Below, piece after piece: positions 27,990 to 36,818 of a stretch of 64,000 nt of DNA; positions within the stretch are counted from its first letter, which is position 1, and the number at the start of each line of letters is the position of its first letter. A model generated the notes under the pieces. The model ran no database searches and was not told the DNA's origin. It saw nothing but the letters and a program-made list of their open reading frames with translations. The translations under genes and the position numbers were made by a program. Source of the stretch: JBNJGB01 sp051747385 (GTDB lineage: Bacteria; Myxococcota_A; UBA9042; PHBI01; JACKFB01); NCBI GenBank assembly GCA_051747385.1, contig JBNJGB010000004.1:196513-260512 (forward strand). Direction: 5' to 3'.

Positions 27990-28026
27990 GGGCCGGCCGA
28001 CGCCACGTCAGCCGGCCCTTTTTGTT
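27990..28026 (+). terminator. Intrinsic terminator after rpsG
   Basis: 8-bp stem GGGCCGGC/GCCGGCCC (13-base loop), followed directly by TTTTTGTTTT. Classical rho-independent signal ending the rpsL-rpsG transcript. Confidence 0.9.
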
Positions 28027-28043
28027 TTCGGGAGCTCGGAAGA

Positions 28044-28117
28044 GGCAAGGGCAAGGGCACGGGCACGGGCACGGGCAAGGGAACGGGAACGGGAACGGGA
28101 ACGGGAACGGGAACGGG
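28044..28117 (+). repeat. Hexanucleotide tandem repeat before the EF-G-like gene
   Basis: Twelve consecutive 6-base units: GGCAAG x2, GGCACG x3, GGCAAG x1, GGAACG x6. It runs to 9 bases before the EF-G ATG, so it forms that gene's 5' leader. A related GGCAAG array lies beside dnaB at 51224-51247. Likely slippage-prone; an effect on translation is only possible. Confidence 0.85.
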
Positions 28118-28125
28118 ACGAGAGG

Positions 28126-30171
28126 ATGGACTCGGTAGACCCCGTCGGGCAGCGAAACATCGGGATCGTCGCCCACATCGACGCGGGCAAGACGACGCTG
28201 ACCGAGCAGGTGCTGGTCTGCGGCGGAGCGCTCCGGAGGCCCGGCTCGGTGGAGCACGGCTCGACCGTGACCGACTGGCTCCTCCAGGAGCAGGAGCGGG
28301 GCATCACCATCGGCTCCGCCGCCGTGGCCTGCCGCTGGCGGGACGCGGACGTCGTCCTCGTGGACACGCCCGGACACGTGGACTTCACCGTGGAGGTGGA
28401 GCGTAGCCTCACGGTCCTCGACGGCGTCGTGGTGGTGCTCAGCGGCCCGGACGGCGTCCAGGCCCAGACCCAGACGGTGTGGCACCAGGCCGCGCGACAC
28501 CGCCTCCCGGTCATCGGCTTCGTGAACAAGCTCGATCGGCCCGGCTTCGACGACGAGGCGCTCCAGGAGGACGTCTCAGAGCGCCTGGGGATCGAGCCGC
28601 TGCCGATGCAGGTCCCCGTGGAGCACGGCGGCTCCCGGCTCGTGCTTCTCGACGTCCTCGCCGAGGAGCGGCTGGTCTGGGAGGGGGTGGATCGGAAGGG
28701 CGCACCCCGGGCCCCGGTCCGGGAGCCGATCGAGGACGACGAGGAGCACCTGCACGTCACGCTCGCCCGGGAGCGGATCGTGGACGCGGTCGCGAGCTGG
28801 GACGACGACTTCGCCGAGCGCATCCTCGAGGGTGACGTGGCCCCGGTGCAGGACTGGCATCGCGCGGTCGCGCGCGCGACGCACGCGCGGGCGTGTCTCC
28901 CCCTGGTCTACGGCGTGGCCCGGGCCGGGGCGGGCGTAGAGGCGGCCCTCGGCGCCGTGCTGCGGTATCTGCCGCCGCCGACCGAGGCGCGTCACCCGGA
29001 CGTCTTCGATCTCCGGACGGGGCGGCCCGTGGGGAGCTGGGCGCGGCATCGGGCGGGAGAGGTCGCCGCCTTCGTGTTCAAGACCGAGCGCCGCGTGCGC
29101 GGCAGGCGGATCGCGTGGGTGCGGGTCTTCGAGGGGACGCTGGAGGCCGGCGCGATCGTGCGGCGGCTGCCCGGCGGAGAGACCCTGCGCGTGGAGGAGG
29201 CCTTCCGCCTCTTCGGGGGCGAGGAGGAGCCCGTCTCCGCGCTCCGGGAGGGCACGATCGGCGCGATCGTGCCGGACGACGAGGATGCACTGCCCCGCAC
29301 CGGCGAGACCCTCGCCGTCGGCGATCTCGCCGTGACCTTCGAGTCCGTGCGGGTCCCGACGCCGGTGATCTCCGTGTCCGTGGAGGCGGAGGACCTGGAG
29401 GAGGACGCCCGGATGCGGCGGGCCCTCGAGGAGATCGCCACCGACGATCCGTCCCTCGCCGTGGTCGGCGATCGGGAGACGGGGCAGACGCTCCTCGCCG
29501 GCATGGGCGAGCTTCACCTGGAGCTCGCGATCGAGCGCATCCGCCGGGAGCACGGCGTCGCGATCCGATCGGGGCCGCTGCGGCCTCGACGTCGCAACGT
29601 GCTCTCGAGGGCGGCCACCGGGCACGCGGAGCGGCACCAGGGGACGGTGCCCCACGGGACGGTCTCCCTCACCCTGCGCCTGGAGCCGGGTGCGCAAGGG
29701 CCGTCCGACGGGTGTCGCTGGGAGGCGGCGCCGCCGGATCGGAGGGAGTGGCGGGAGGCCACGGAGGGCGGCGTCCGCCACGCCCTGGAGCACGAGGCGG
29801 ACGTGGTGGACGCGATCGCGATCATCGAGGCGATCGAGTCGCACGGCGCGGGCCTCACGCCCCGGCTCTTCTGGGAGGCGGGGGCTGCGGCCGTGCGCGT
29901 GGCGCTCTCGGATTCCGGGCCCGTGCCAGCGGAGCCCTGGATGGCGCTCACGATCGTGGTGCCCGAGGGCTATGTGGGGCGCGTCTCCACCGACCTCGCC
30001 CGTCGTCGCGGACGAATCCGGGGATCCAGCAGCCGCGGGGGCCTGCAGATCCTCGACGCCGCCGCGCCCCTGGCCGAGGTGGTGCGCTACGCCACCGAGT
30101 TGAGATCGCTCACCGGTGGGCGGGCCACCTTCTCGATGGAGCCGGCCGGATACCAATCCGTGCCCGAATGA
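28126..30171 (+). CDS. Divergent EF-G-like translational GTPase
   Basis: 681 residues with all five EF-G domains, in the locus where fusA normally lies. The G domain is intact: AHIDAGKTTLTEQ (17-29), switch I QERGITIGSAA, DTPGH (80-84), NKLD (134-137). Domain III keeps AGMGELHLELAIERI, and the C-terminus has VPEGYVGRVSTDLARRRG and LRSLTGGRATFSME. Domain IV, whose tip enters the decoding site, is strongly altered: the usual YHDVDSSE-type loop is missing and it reads IESHGAGLTPRLFWEAG. The SAK-type G5 motif is not evident. It resembles EF-G-2/EF-G-like paralogues more than housekeeping EF-G. A canonical fusA presumably lies elsewhere. The Shine-Dalgarno-like AGAGG abuts the ATG directly, which is unusual. 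Confidence 0.8.
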   Translation: MDSVDPVGQRNIGIVAHIDAGKTTLTEQVLVCGGALRRPGSVEHGSTVTDWLLQEQERGITIGSAAVACRWRDADVVLVDTPGHVDFTVEVERSLTVLDGVVVVLSGPDGVQAQTQTVWHQAARHRLPVIGFVNKLDRPGFDDEALQEDVSERLGIEPLPMQVPVEHGGSRLVLLDVLAEERLVWEGVDRKGAPRAPVREPIEDDEEHLHVTLARERIVDAVASWDDDFAERILEGDVAPVQDWHRAVARATHARACLPLVYGVARAGAGVEAALGAVLRYLPPPTEARHPDVFDLRTGRPVGSWARHRAGEVAAFVFKTERRVRGRRIAWVRVFEGTLEAGAIVRRLPGGETLRVEEAFRLFGGEEEPVSALREGTIGAIVPDDEDALPRTGETLAVGDLAVTFESVRVPTPVISVSVEAEDLEEDARMRRALEEIATDDPSLAVVGDRETGQTLLAGMGELHLELAIERIRREHGVAIRSGPLRPRRRNVLSRAATGHAERHQGTVPHGTVSLTLRLEPGAQGPSDGCRWEAAPPDRREWREATEGGVRHALEHEADVVDAIAIIEAIESHGAGLTPRLFWEAGAAAVRVALSDSGPVPAEPWMALTIVVPEGYVGRVSTDLARRRGRIRGSSSRGGLQILDAAAPLAEVVRYATELRSLTGGRATFSMEPAGYQSVPE

Positions 30172-30213
30172 CGGGCCCCGGAGGCGTCCTGGGCGAGACT
30201 CCGAGGATTCCCG

Positions 30214-30242
30214 TTGACAGCACTCGGGTGCCCCTGTAGAAC
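30214..30242 (+). promoter_or_regulatory. Promoter of rpsJ
   Basis: TTGACA at 30214-30219 and TAGAAC at 30237-30242, 17-bp spacer, 63 bases before rpsJ. Confidence 0.75.
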
Positions 30243-30304
30243 CCTGCGGCCCGTCGCGGTGGCGATTTGTCCACGCGGCTCGCACGCGTTCTTGGAGGCG
30301 GCAG

Positions 30305-30610
30305 ATGGCCCAGAGAATCAGGATTCGGCTCAAGGCCTACGACCACAAGCTGCTGGACCAGTCGGCGACCGAGATCATCGACACGGTGCGCCGTACCGGA
30401 GCCAAGACGGCCGGGCCTGTGCCTCTGCCGACGCGGATCAACCGGTACACGGTCCTTCGCGGCCCCCACGTGGACAAGAAGAGCCGCGAGCAATTCGAGA
30501 TCCGCACGCACAAGCGACTCATCGACATCATCGAGCCGACCCAGGACACCCTGGATTCGCTCATGAAGCTCGACCTCTCCGCTGGCGTCGACGTGGAGAT
30601 CAAGACGTGA
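30305..30610 (+). CDS. rpsJ: 30S ribosomal protein S10
   Basis: 101 residues. 30S head protein, also NusE in antitermination. QRIRIRLKAYDHKLLDQSATEIIDT, GPVPLPTRINRYTVLRGPHVDKKSREQFE. First gene of the S10 region, with its own promoter. Normally followed at once by rplC; here a 315-base gap follows. Confidence 0.98.
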   Translation: MAQRIRIRLKAYDHKLLDQSATEIIDTVRRTGAKTAGPVPLPTRINRYTVLRGPHVDKKSREQFEIRTHKRLIDIIEPTQDTLDSLMKLDLSAGVDVEIKT

Positions 30611-30925
30611 CGAGCTTCGACGCACTCTCCCCTCCGACGATCGGCTGACTTCCCACCCGCCGGTCCCGCGCAGGCGAAGGGCGTCCCCCGACCCCCACCC
30701 GGGGACGCACCCGCCCGCGCCGGTCGAGCCCGACGGAACCCCTCCTGGCGGCCGACCTCATCCGCGAACACACAAGCGAGCGGCGTCAGGGCGCAACACC
30801 GCGGCGCCGCTCAGAATTCGGCCGAGCCCGTGCTTGACACGGCATGGGCCCGGTGCTAGCAGGGCCAGCCCTCGCGCTTCGAGCGGGGACCGCCCGGGCA
30901 CTGGAACGAGCAGGAGCACACGGCC
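30611..30925 (+). other. rpsJ-rplD gap where rplC is expected (315 bases, no gene)
   Basis: No frame on either strand resembles ribosomal protein L3, which would need about 630 bases. I see no L3 fragment. The only structured signal is a TTGACA promoter candidate near its end. Confidence 0.75.
30834..30862 (+). promoter_or_regulatory. Putative promoter of rplD
   Basis: Perfect TTGACA at 30834-30839; a weak -10, TAGCAG at 30857-30862, at 17-bp spacing. It would drive rplD onward now that rpsJ is detached. Confidence 0.6.
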
Positions 30926-31546
30926 ATGGCCACAGTGGACGTCTACAACCTGGACCGCGAGAAGGTCGGCACGCTGGATCTCAGCGACGCGATCTTCGGC
31001 GTGGAGGTGCGAGAGCATCTCTTCCACGAGGTCGTCCGGGCGCAGCAGGCTGCGAAGCGCTCCGGCACGGCCAAGACGAAGCCCCGCAACGAGATCCGCG
31101 GGGCCAACACCAAGGTCTGGCGCCAGAAGGGCACCGGGCGCGCCCGTCAGGGCAGCAAGAAGGCGCCCCAATGGGTCGGCGGCGGCACGGTCTTCGGCCC
31201 GCAGCCGCGCTCGTACGACAAGAAGCTGAACAAGAAGGTCCGCCGGGCCGCCCTCTGCGCTGCGCTGTCGCGGCGTCAGGAGGAGGGGCGGCTGTTCGTG
31301 CTCGAGTCCTTCGAGCTGCCGGAGATCAAGACGCAGCGCGTCGTCGATGTCCTGAAGCGCTTCGAGACCGACAAGGCGCTCATCGTCGACGGCGACAACG
31401 ACACGCTCGCCCGGAGCGCGCGGAACCTGTCGACGTCCAAGTACCTCACGGCCGCCGGGCTGAACGTCTACGACGTGCTCAAGCACGACGCCGTGGTGCT
31501 CACGAAGGACGCCGTCGAGGCCATCACGAGGAGGCTCGGACAGTGA
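30926..31546 (+). CDS. rplD: 50S ribosomal protein L4
   Basis: 206 residues. Exit-tunnel protein; in E. coli the repressor of the S10 operon. Extended tunnel loop GTGRARQGSKKAPQWVGGG, plus QAAKRSGTAKTKPRNEIRG. ATG 30926, preceded by AGGAGCA. Its GTG-started neighbour rplW overlaps the stop. Confidence 0.97.
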   Translation: MATVDVYNLDREKVGTLDLSDAIFGVEVREHLFHEVVRAQQAAKRSGTAKTKPRNEIRGANTKVWRQKGTGRARQGSKKAPQWVGGGTVFGPQPRSYDKKLNKKVRRAALCAALSRRQEEGRLFVLESFELPEIKTQRVVDVLKRFETDKALIVDGDNDTLARSARNLSTSKYLTAAGLNVYDVLKHDAVVLTKDAVEAITRRLGQ

Positions 31547-31836
31547 GTGGCTCCCTCTACAGCATCCTGAAGCGGCCGGTCATCACCGAGAAGACGAACC
31601 GTCTCCGCGAGGAGAACAACCAGTACGTCTTCGAGGTGAAGCCCGACACGAACAAGGTGGATATCCGCCGGGCCGTCGAGGCGCTGTTCAGCGTGCGGGT
31701 CACGGACGTCCGCACGATGGGTATGCGCGGGAAGGTCAAGCGCTTCCGGCGCGGCTTCGGCAAGAAGCCCAATTGGAAGAAGGCGATCGTGACCGTCCGC
31801 GAGGGCGAGGTGATCGACATCTTCGAGGGCGTGTAG
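31543..31836 (+). CDS. rplW: 50S ribosomal protein L23
   Basis: 97 residues. Tunnel-exit protein and docking site for trigger factor and SRP. SLYSILKRPVITEKTNRL, NQYVFEVKPDTNKVDIRRAVE, MRGKVKRFRRGFGKKPNWKKA. The GTG start overlaps the rplD TGA by four bases (GTGA), showing translational coupling. Confidence 0.96.
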   Translation: MSGSLYSILKRPVITEKTNRLREENNQYVFEVKPDTNKVDIRRAVEALFSVRVTDVRTMGMRGKVKRFRRGFGKKPNWKKAIVTVREGEVIDIFEGV

Positions 31837-31846
31837 GAGGCGACCG

Positions 31847-32671
31847 ATGGCCATCAAGCGATTCAAGCCGACGAGCGCCGCCCGGCGCGACATGACCGGC
31901 AGCGCCTTCGACGAGATCACGAAGGACACGCCGGAGCGCAACCTGCTCCAGGCGCTCCACAAGAAGGGCGGTCGCAACAACCACGGGCGCATCACCGCGC
32001 GCCGTCGGGGTGGCGGCCACAAGCGCCGCTACCGCGTCGTGGACTTCCGGCGCGACAAGGTGGGCGTGCCCGCCCGGGTCGCCGCCGTGGAGTACGACCC
32101 GAATCGAGGCGCCCGGCTGGCGCTGCTGCACTACGCCGACGGCGAGAAGCGGTACATCCTGTGGCCGGTCGGCCTGAAGGTCGGTGACGAGGTCATCTCC
32201 AGCCGCAACGCCGACATCAAGCCCGGCAACGCCCTCCCGCTCGAGGCGATGCCCACCGGCACCCAGGTCCACAACGTGGAGCTTCGGCCCCGAAAGGGCG
32301 GCCAGCTCGCGCGGGGCGCCGGGTGTGCGGCCCAGCTCATGGCCAAGGAGGGCAAGTACGCGCTGATGCGCATGCCCTCCGGTGAGCTCCGGAAGGTGCT
32401 GGCCACCTGCCGCGCGACCGTGGGTCGCGTCGGCAACATCGACCGCCAGAACGTCGTGCAAGGCAAGGCGGGAAAGACCCGCTGGAAGGGCAAGCGCCCC
32501 GAGGTGCGCGGCGTCGCGATGAACCCCGTCGACCATCCGCACGGCGGTGGCGAGGGCCGGTCGTCCGGCGGTCGCCACCCGGTGACTCCGTGGGGGGCGC
32601 CGACCAAGGGCAAGAAGACCCGTCAGAACAAGGCCACGGACAAGTTCATCGTCCGTCGTCGGAACCGCTAA
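31847..32671 (+). CDS. rplB: 50S ribosomal protein L2
   Basis: 274 residues. Supports the peptidyl-transferase centre and subunit joining. NNHGRITARRRGGGHKRRYR, YADGEKRYILWPVGLKVGD, and the conserved C-terminal MNPVDHPHGGGEGRSSGG holding the essential His. ATG follows GGAGGCGACCG. Confidence 0.98.
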   Translation: MAIKRFKPTSAARRDMTGSAFDEITKDTPERNLLQALHKKGGRNNHGRITARRRGGGHKRRYRVVDFRRDKVGVPARVAAVEYDPNRGARLALLHYADGEKRYILWPVGLKVGDEVISSRNADIKPGNALPLEAMPTGTQVHNVELRPRKGGQLARGAGCAAQLMAKEGKYALMRMPSGELRKVLATCRATVGRVGNIDRQNVVQGKAGKTRWKGKRPEVRGVAMNPVDHPHGGGEGRSSGGRHPVTPWGAPTKGKKTRQNKATDKFIVRRRNR

Positions 32672-32689
32672 CGAGAGCGAGGTCGACCG

Positions 32690-32968
32690 ATGCCCCGTTC
32701 CATCAAGAAAGGCCCGTTCGTGGACGACCACCTCGAGAAGAAGGTGGAGGCCGCGCAGAAGGCCGGCAAGCGCCAGGTCATCAAGACCTGGAGTCGCCGG
32801 TCCACGATCCTGCCGGAGATGGTCGGCCTGACCATCGCCGTCCACAACGGCCGCAAGTTCATGCCGGTGTTCGTGACCGAGAACATGGTCGGTCACAAGC
32901 TCGGCGAGTTCGCACCCACCCGCACCTTCCACGGCCACGCGGCCGACAGGAAGGGCCGGCGCCGCTAG
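32690..32968 (+). CDS. rpsS: 30S ribosomal protein S19
   Basis: 92 residues. Head protein that forms bridges with S13 and L5. RSIKKGPFVDDHLEKKVE, KTWSRRSTILPEMVGLTIAVHNG, VGHKLGEFAPTRTFHGH. Standard size and place. Confidence 0.98.
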   Translation: MPRSIKKGPFVDDHLEKKVEAAQKAGKRQVIKTWSRRSTILPEMVGLTIAVHNGRKFMPVFVTENMVGHKLGEFAPTRTFHGHAADRKGRRR

Positions 32969-32980
32969 GAGGGGCATCCG

Positions 32981-33319
32981 ATGGAAGCGAAAGCCACGCT
33001 CCGTTACGTCCGAATGGCGCCGCGCAAGATCCGCGTGATCCTGGACGCCATCCGCAACCAGCCGGTGGAGATCGCCCTGGCGCAGCTCCAGTTCAGCGAC
33101 CGCCGGGCCGCCGGGGTCGTGCAGAAGCTGTTGGCCTCCGCGGTGGCGAACGCCAACCAGCACTACGGCGACGTGGACCCGGCCGAGCTGATCGTCAAGT
33201 CGGCCTGGGCCGACCAGGGGCCGACGCTGCGGCGGTTCCGCCCCCGCGCGATGGGTCGGGCGACGCGGATCAACAAGAAGACGAGCCACGTGACCCTCGT
33301 GGTCGCGGGCCTGGACTGA
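32981..33319 (+). CDS. rplV: 50S ribosomal protein L22
   Basis: 112 residues. Lines the exit tunnel. RYVRMAPRKIRVILDAIRN, KLLASAVANANQHYG and the tunnel hairpin LRRFRPRAMGRATRINKKTSH. ATG preceded by AGGAGGGG. Confidence 0.97.
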   Translation: MEAKATLRYVRMAPRKIRVILDAIRNQPVEIALAQLQFSDRRAAGVVQKLLASAVANANQHYGDVDPAELIVKSAWADQGPTLRRFRPRAMGRATRINKKTSHVTLVVAGLD

Positions 33320-33329
33320 GGAGAGCGCC

Positions 33330-33974
33330 GTGGGACAGAAGGTCCATCCAATCGGGTTCCGCCTGGGCGTGGTCAAGAGCTGGGACTCCCGCTGGTACGC
33401 GGAGAAGACCTACGCCAAGTGGCTGCACGAGGACGTGGTCATCCGCCGCCTCATCAAGAAGCGGGTGGGGCACGCCGGCATCAGCCGGGTGGAGATCGAG
33501 CGCTCGTCGATGAAGTGCACGATCAACGTGTACACCGCCCGTCCGGGCATCATCATCGGCAAGAAGGGCCAGGGCGCGGAGACCTTGAAGAACGAGGTCC
33601 AGAAGCACACCGAGTCCAAGGTCTATCTGAACATCCACGAGGTCCGGAAGGCCGAGCTGGACGCGCAGCTGGTGGCGGAGAACGTCGCCACGCAACTCGA
33701 GCGTCGCGTGTCCTTCCGCCGGGCGATGAAGAAGGCCGTCCAGACGGCGATGAAGTTCGGCGCCAAGGGCATCCGGCTCAACGCGTCCGGGCGGCTCGGC
33801 GGCGCGGAGATGTCCCGCCGCGAGTGGTACCGCGAGGGTCGCGTGCCCCTGCACACGCTCCGCGCGGACATCGAGTACGGAAAGGCCGTGGCGAAGACGA
33901 CCCACGGCATCATCGGCGTCCAGTGCTGGATCTACAAGGGTGAGATCCTCCAGGAGCGGCGCGCCCGCGCCTAG
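33330..33974 (+). CDS. rpsC: 30S ribosomal protein S3
   Basis: 214 residues. mRNA-entry protein with a KH domain. GTG start after GAGGAGAGC. GQKVHPIGFRLGVVKSWDS, KH motif PGIIIGKKGQGAETLK, C-terminal RREWYREGRVPLHTLRADIEY. Confidence 0.98.
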   Translation: MGQKVHPIGFRLGVVKSWDSRWYAEKTYAKWLHEDVVIRRLIKKRVGHAGISRVEIERSSMKCTINVYTARPGIIIGKKGQGAETLKNEVQKHTESKVYLNIHEVRKAELDAQLVAENVATQLERRVSFRRAMKKAVQTAMKFGAKGIRLNASGRLGGAEMSRREWYREGRVPLHTLRADIEYGKAVAKTTHGIIGVQCWIYKGEILQERRARA

Positions 33975-34009
33975 CCCGCCGGCCGAGGCACGCACGAGGA
34001 GTTGATTCC

Positions 34010-34425
<416 letters not shown>

Positions 34426-34429
<4 letters not shown>

Positions 34430-34638
34430 AGGCGCACGATCTTCGGCAGATGGAGGTCGAGGACCTCCGGGCCAAGGTGGGGGCCCTCCGGGAGGACCTC
34501 CACAAGCTGCGGTTCCGCCACGCGACGGCCCAGCTTCAGGATCCGAGCGAGATCCGCAAGACGAGGCGCACGCTGGCGCGGGCACTCACGATTCTGGGCG
34601 AGCGCGAGAGCGGCGATACGGCCGCTGAGCAAGGCTGA
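34426..34638 (+). CDS. rpmC: 50S ribosomal protein L29
   Basis: 70 residues, two-helix protein near the tunnel exit. KAHDLRQMEVEDLRAKVGAL, HKLRFRHATAQLQDPSEIRKTRR. GTG start coupled to the rplP stop. Confidence 0.95.
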
Positions 34639-34649
34639 GGTAGGTCACC

Positions 34650-34907
34650 ATGGCGCAGCGCGGTAACAAGAAGCAGCTCGTCGGCCTCGTCGCGAGCGAC
34701 AAGAACGAGAAGACCGTGGTGGTGGAGGTCGCCCGCCGGGTGATGCATCCCATCTATCACAAGTACATCCAGCGTCGGAAGCGCTACCAGGCGCACGACG
34801 AAGCGAACGACTGCCGGGTCGGCGATCGGGTGCTCATCGAGGAGTGCCGGCCGATGAGCAAGCGGAAGAAGTGGCGCGTCAAGCAGGTGCTCGAGCGCGC
34901 GGTCTAG
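34650..34907 (+). CDS. rpsQ: 30S ribosomal protein S17
   Basis: 85 residues, 5' domain assembly protein with an OB fold. KQLVGLVASDKNEKTVVVEV, HPIYHKYIQRRKRYQAHDE, CRVGDRVLIEECRPMSKRK. Standard order after rpmC. Confidence 0.97.
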   Translation: MAQRGNKKQLVGLVASDKNEKTVVVEVARRVMHPIYHKYIQRRKRYQAHDEANDCRVGDRVLIEECRPMSKRKKWRVKQVLERAV

Positions 34908-34953
34908 GCGACGCCTTGCCCCCACCCCCCGGCGGGATCGAAGAGGTTCTGCG

Positions 34954-35322
34954 ATGATCCAGATGCAGACGAACCTGGTATCGGCCGACAACTCCGGCGC
35001 GCGCCGCTTGCAGTGTATCAAGGTGCTCGGCGGCTCGAAGCGGAAGTACGCGACGATCGGCGATATCGTGATGGTCTCCGTCAAGGAGGCCATGCCGAAG
35101 GCTCGCGTAAAGAAGAAGGAAGTGCTCAAGGCTGTCATCGTCCGCACGGCGAAGGAGATTCACCGTCCGGACGGGTCGAGCATCCGCTTCGACGAGAACG
35201 CCGCCGTGCTCATCAACGCCGCGGGCGAGCCCATCGGCACGCGTATCTTCGGCCCCGTGGCCCGGGAGCTTCGGGCGAAGCGCTTCATGCGCATCGTCTC
35301 GCTGGCCCCCGAGGTCCTGTAG
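34954..35322 (+). CDS. rplN: 50S ribosomal protein L14
   Basis: 122 residues, subunit-interface protein; a homologue is the RsfS target in other bacteria. IQMQTNLVSADNSGARRLQC, VLGGSKRKYATIGDIV, NAAGEPIGTRIFGPVARELR. Complete and full length. Confidence 0.98.
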   Translation: MIQMQTNLVSADNSGARRLQCIKVLGGSKRKYATIGDIVMVSVKEAMPKARVKKKEVLKAVIVRTAKEIHRPDGSSIRFDENAAVLINAAGEPIGTRIFGPVARELRAKRFMRIVSLAPEVL

Positions 35323-35332
35323 GAGGCACGCC

Positions 35333-35644
35333 ATGGAGCGTATCAGGAAGGGAGACAAGGTCCGGGTCGTCGCCGGCAAGGAGCGAGGCAAGGAGGGCAC
35401 GGTCCTCGGCTTCACCCACGGCGGCGACCGGGTCCTGGTGGAGGGTCTGAACATCGTCAAGCGCCACACGCGCCCGACGCAGACCAACCCCCAGGGCGGG
35501 ATCATCGAAAAGGAGGCCGGCATCCACGCTTCGAACGTGATGCCGCTGACCCCGAGCGGCCGGCCCACACGGGTCTCGTTCCAGGTGAGCGAGGACGGGC
35601 GGAAGGTCCGCTACAGCCGACGCTACGACGAGCACCTCGACTGA
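35333..35644 (+). CDS. rplX: 50S ribosomal protein L24
   Basis: 103 residues, assembly initiator with a KOW motif. RIRKGDKVRVVAGKERGKEG, VEGLNIVKRHTRPTQTNPQG, IHASNVMPL. Preceded by GGAGGCACGCC. Confidence 0.97.
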   Translation: MERIRKGDKVRVVAGKERGKEGTVLGFTHGGDRVLVEGLNIVKRHTRPTQTNPQGGIIEKEAGIHASNVMPLTPSGRPTRVSFQVSEDGRKVRYSRRYDEHLD

Positions 35645-35655
35645 GGGAGACGGCG

Positions 35656-36195
35656 ATGGCCCGACTCAGAGAACAGTACAAGGCCGAGATCGTCCCCCGC
35701 CTGAAGGCGGACTTCGGCTACAAGAACGTCCACCAGGTCCCGCGTCTGGACAAGATCTCGGTGAACATGGGCCTGGGCGAGGCCGTTCAGAACCCGAAGA
35801 TCCTCGAGGGCGCGGTCGAGCAGCTCGGGATGCTGACGGGGCAGAAGCCCATCATCACCCGCGCGCGGAAGTCGATCGCCGGCTTCAAGCTGCGCGAGGG
35901 GATGCCCATCGGGGTGAAGGTCACCCTGCGCCGGGATCGGATGTACGAGTTCCTGGACCGCCTCATCCACGTCGCCATGCCGCGCGTCCGCGACTTTCGC
36001 GGCGTGTCGCCGAAGGCGTTCGACGGGCGGGGCAACTACTCGCTGGGCATCCGCGAGCAGATCATCTTCCCCGAGATCAATTACGACTCGGTCGACAAGA
36101 TCAAGGGGCTCAACGTCACCGTGGTGACCACCGCGGAGACGGACGACGAAGCCCGACGGCTCCTTGCCTATTTCGGCATGCCGTTCCGGAAGTAG
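35656..36195 (+). CDS. rplE: 50S ribosomal protein L5
   Basis: 179 residues, binds 5S rRNA and bridges to S13/S19. VPRLDKISVNMGLGEAVQN, LTGQKPIITRARKSIAGFKL, RDFRGVSPKAFDGRGNYSLG. Standard length. Confidence 0.98.
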   Translation: MARLREQYKAEIVPRLKADFGYKNVHQVPRLDKISVNMGLGEAVQNPKILEGAVEQLGMLTGQKPIITRARKSIAGFKLREGMPIGVKVTLRRDRMYEFLDRLIHVAMPRVRDFRGVSPKAFDGRGNYSLGIREQIIFPEINYDSVDKIKGLNVTVVTTAETDDEARRLLAYFGMPFRK

Positions 36196-36207
36196 GGAGA
36201 GGTAACG

Positions 36208-36393
36208 GTGGCGAAGACGTCCCAGATCGTTCGGTGCCAGAGGCCCGCGAAATTCCGAGTGCGGGAGTACAACCGGTGCGGCCAATGCGGTCGACCGCGC
36301 GGCTACCTGCGCAAGTTCGGCCTGTGCCGGATCTGCTTCCGGAACATGGCGCTCGCCGGGCACATCCCCGGTGTCACCAAGTCGAGCTGGTAG
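36208..36393 (+). CDS. rpsN: 30S ribosomal protein S14, zinc-binding type
   Basis: 61 residues, the short type Z form, with a zinc ribbon CGQC and CRIC (RCGQCGRPRGYLRKFGLCRI). GTG start after GGAGAGGTAAC. The zinc-free long form, which commonly replaces it under zinc shortage, is not in the window. Confidence 0.97.
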   Translation: MAKTSQIVRCQRPAKFRVREYNRCGQCGRPRGYLRKFGLCRICFRNMALAGHIPGVTKSSW

Positions 36394-36406
36394 GGAGGGA
36401 GCAAAC

Positions 36407-36805
36407 ATGTCGATGACCGACCCCATCGCGGACCTCCTCACACGGATCCGGAACGCGCAGCTGGCGCGACATCCGGTGCTGCAGGTGCCCGCGTCCAAGA
36501 TCAAGGAGCAGATCGTCCGCATCCTGAAGGACGAAGGCTTCATCACGGACTACCAGCGCGTCCCGAACAAGCCGCAGGATGTCCTGGACATCCAGCTGAA
36601 GTACGGGCCGGACCTGCAGGGCGCCATCCTGGGTCTGCAGCGCGAGAGCAAGCCGGGCCGCCGGGTCTACGTGGGCGCGGACGGAATCCCGCGCGTCCGA
36701 CACGGCCTGGGCGTGGCCATCGTCAGCACGTCCCACGGTGTGCTCCCCGACCACCTCGCGCGCAAGAAGCGGGTGGGCGGCGAGCTCCTGTGCACGGTCT
36801 GGTAG
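36407..36805 (+). CDS. rpsH: 30S ribosomal protein S8
   Basis: 132 residues, central-domain 16S binder and regulator of the spc operon in E. coli. SMTDPIADLLTRIRNAQLAR, GLGVAIVSTSHGVL, GGELLCTVW. ATG 36407 follows GGGAGGGAGC; an upstream in-frame start is not needed. Confidence 0.98.
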   Translation: MSMTDPIADLLTRIRNAQLARHPVLQVPASKIKEQIVRILKDEGFITDYQRVPNKPQDVLDIQLKYGPDLQGAILGLQRESKPGRRVYVGADGIPRVRHGLGVAIVSTSHGVLPDHLARKKRVGGELLCTVW

Positions 36806-36818
36806 GGAGGAGTCGAGC

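Noticed and set aside
27960..28406. Plus-strand ORF reading the GGGAAC repeats as Gly-Thr/Gly-Lys dipeptides
   Set aside because: It is translated repeat running into EF-G in a wrong frame; the EF-G frame is the real one.
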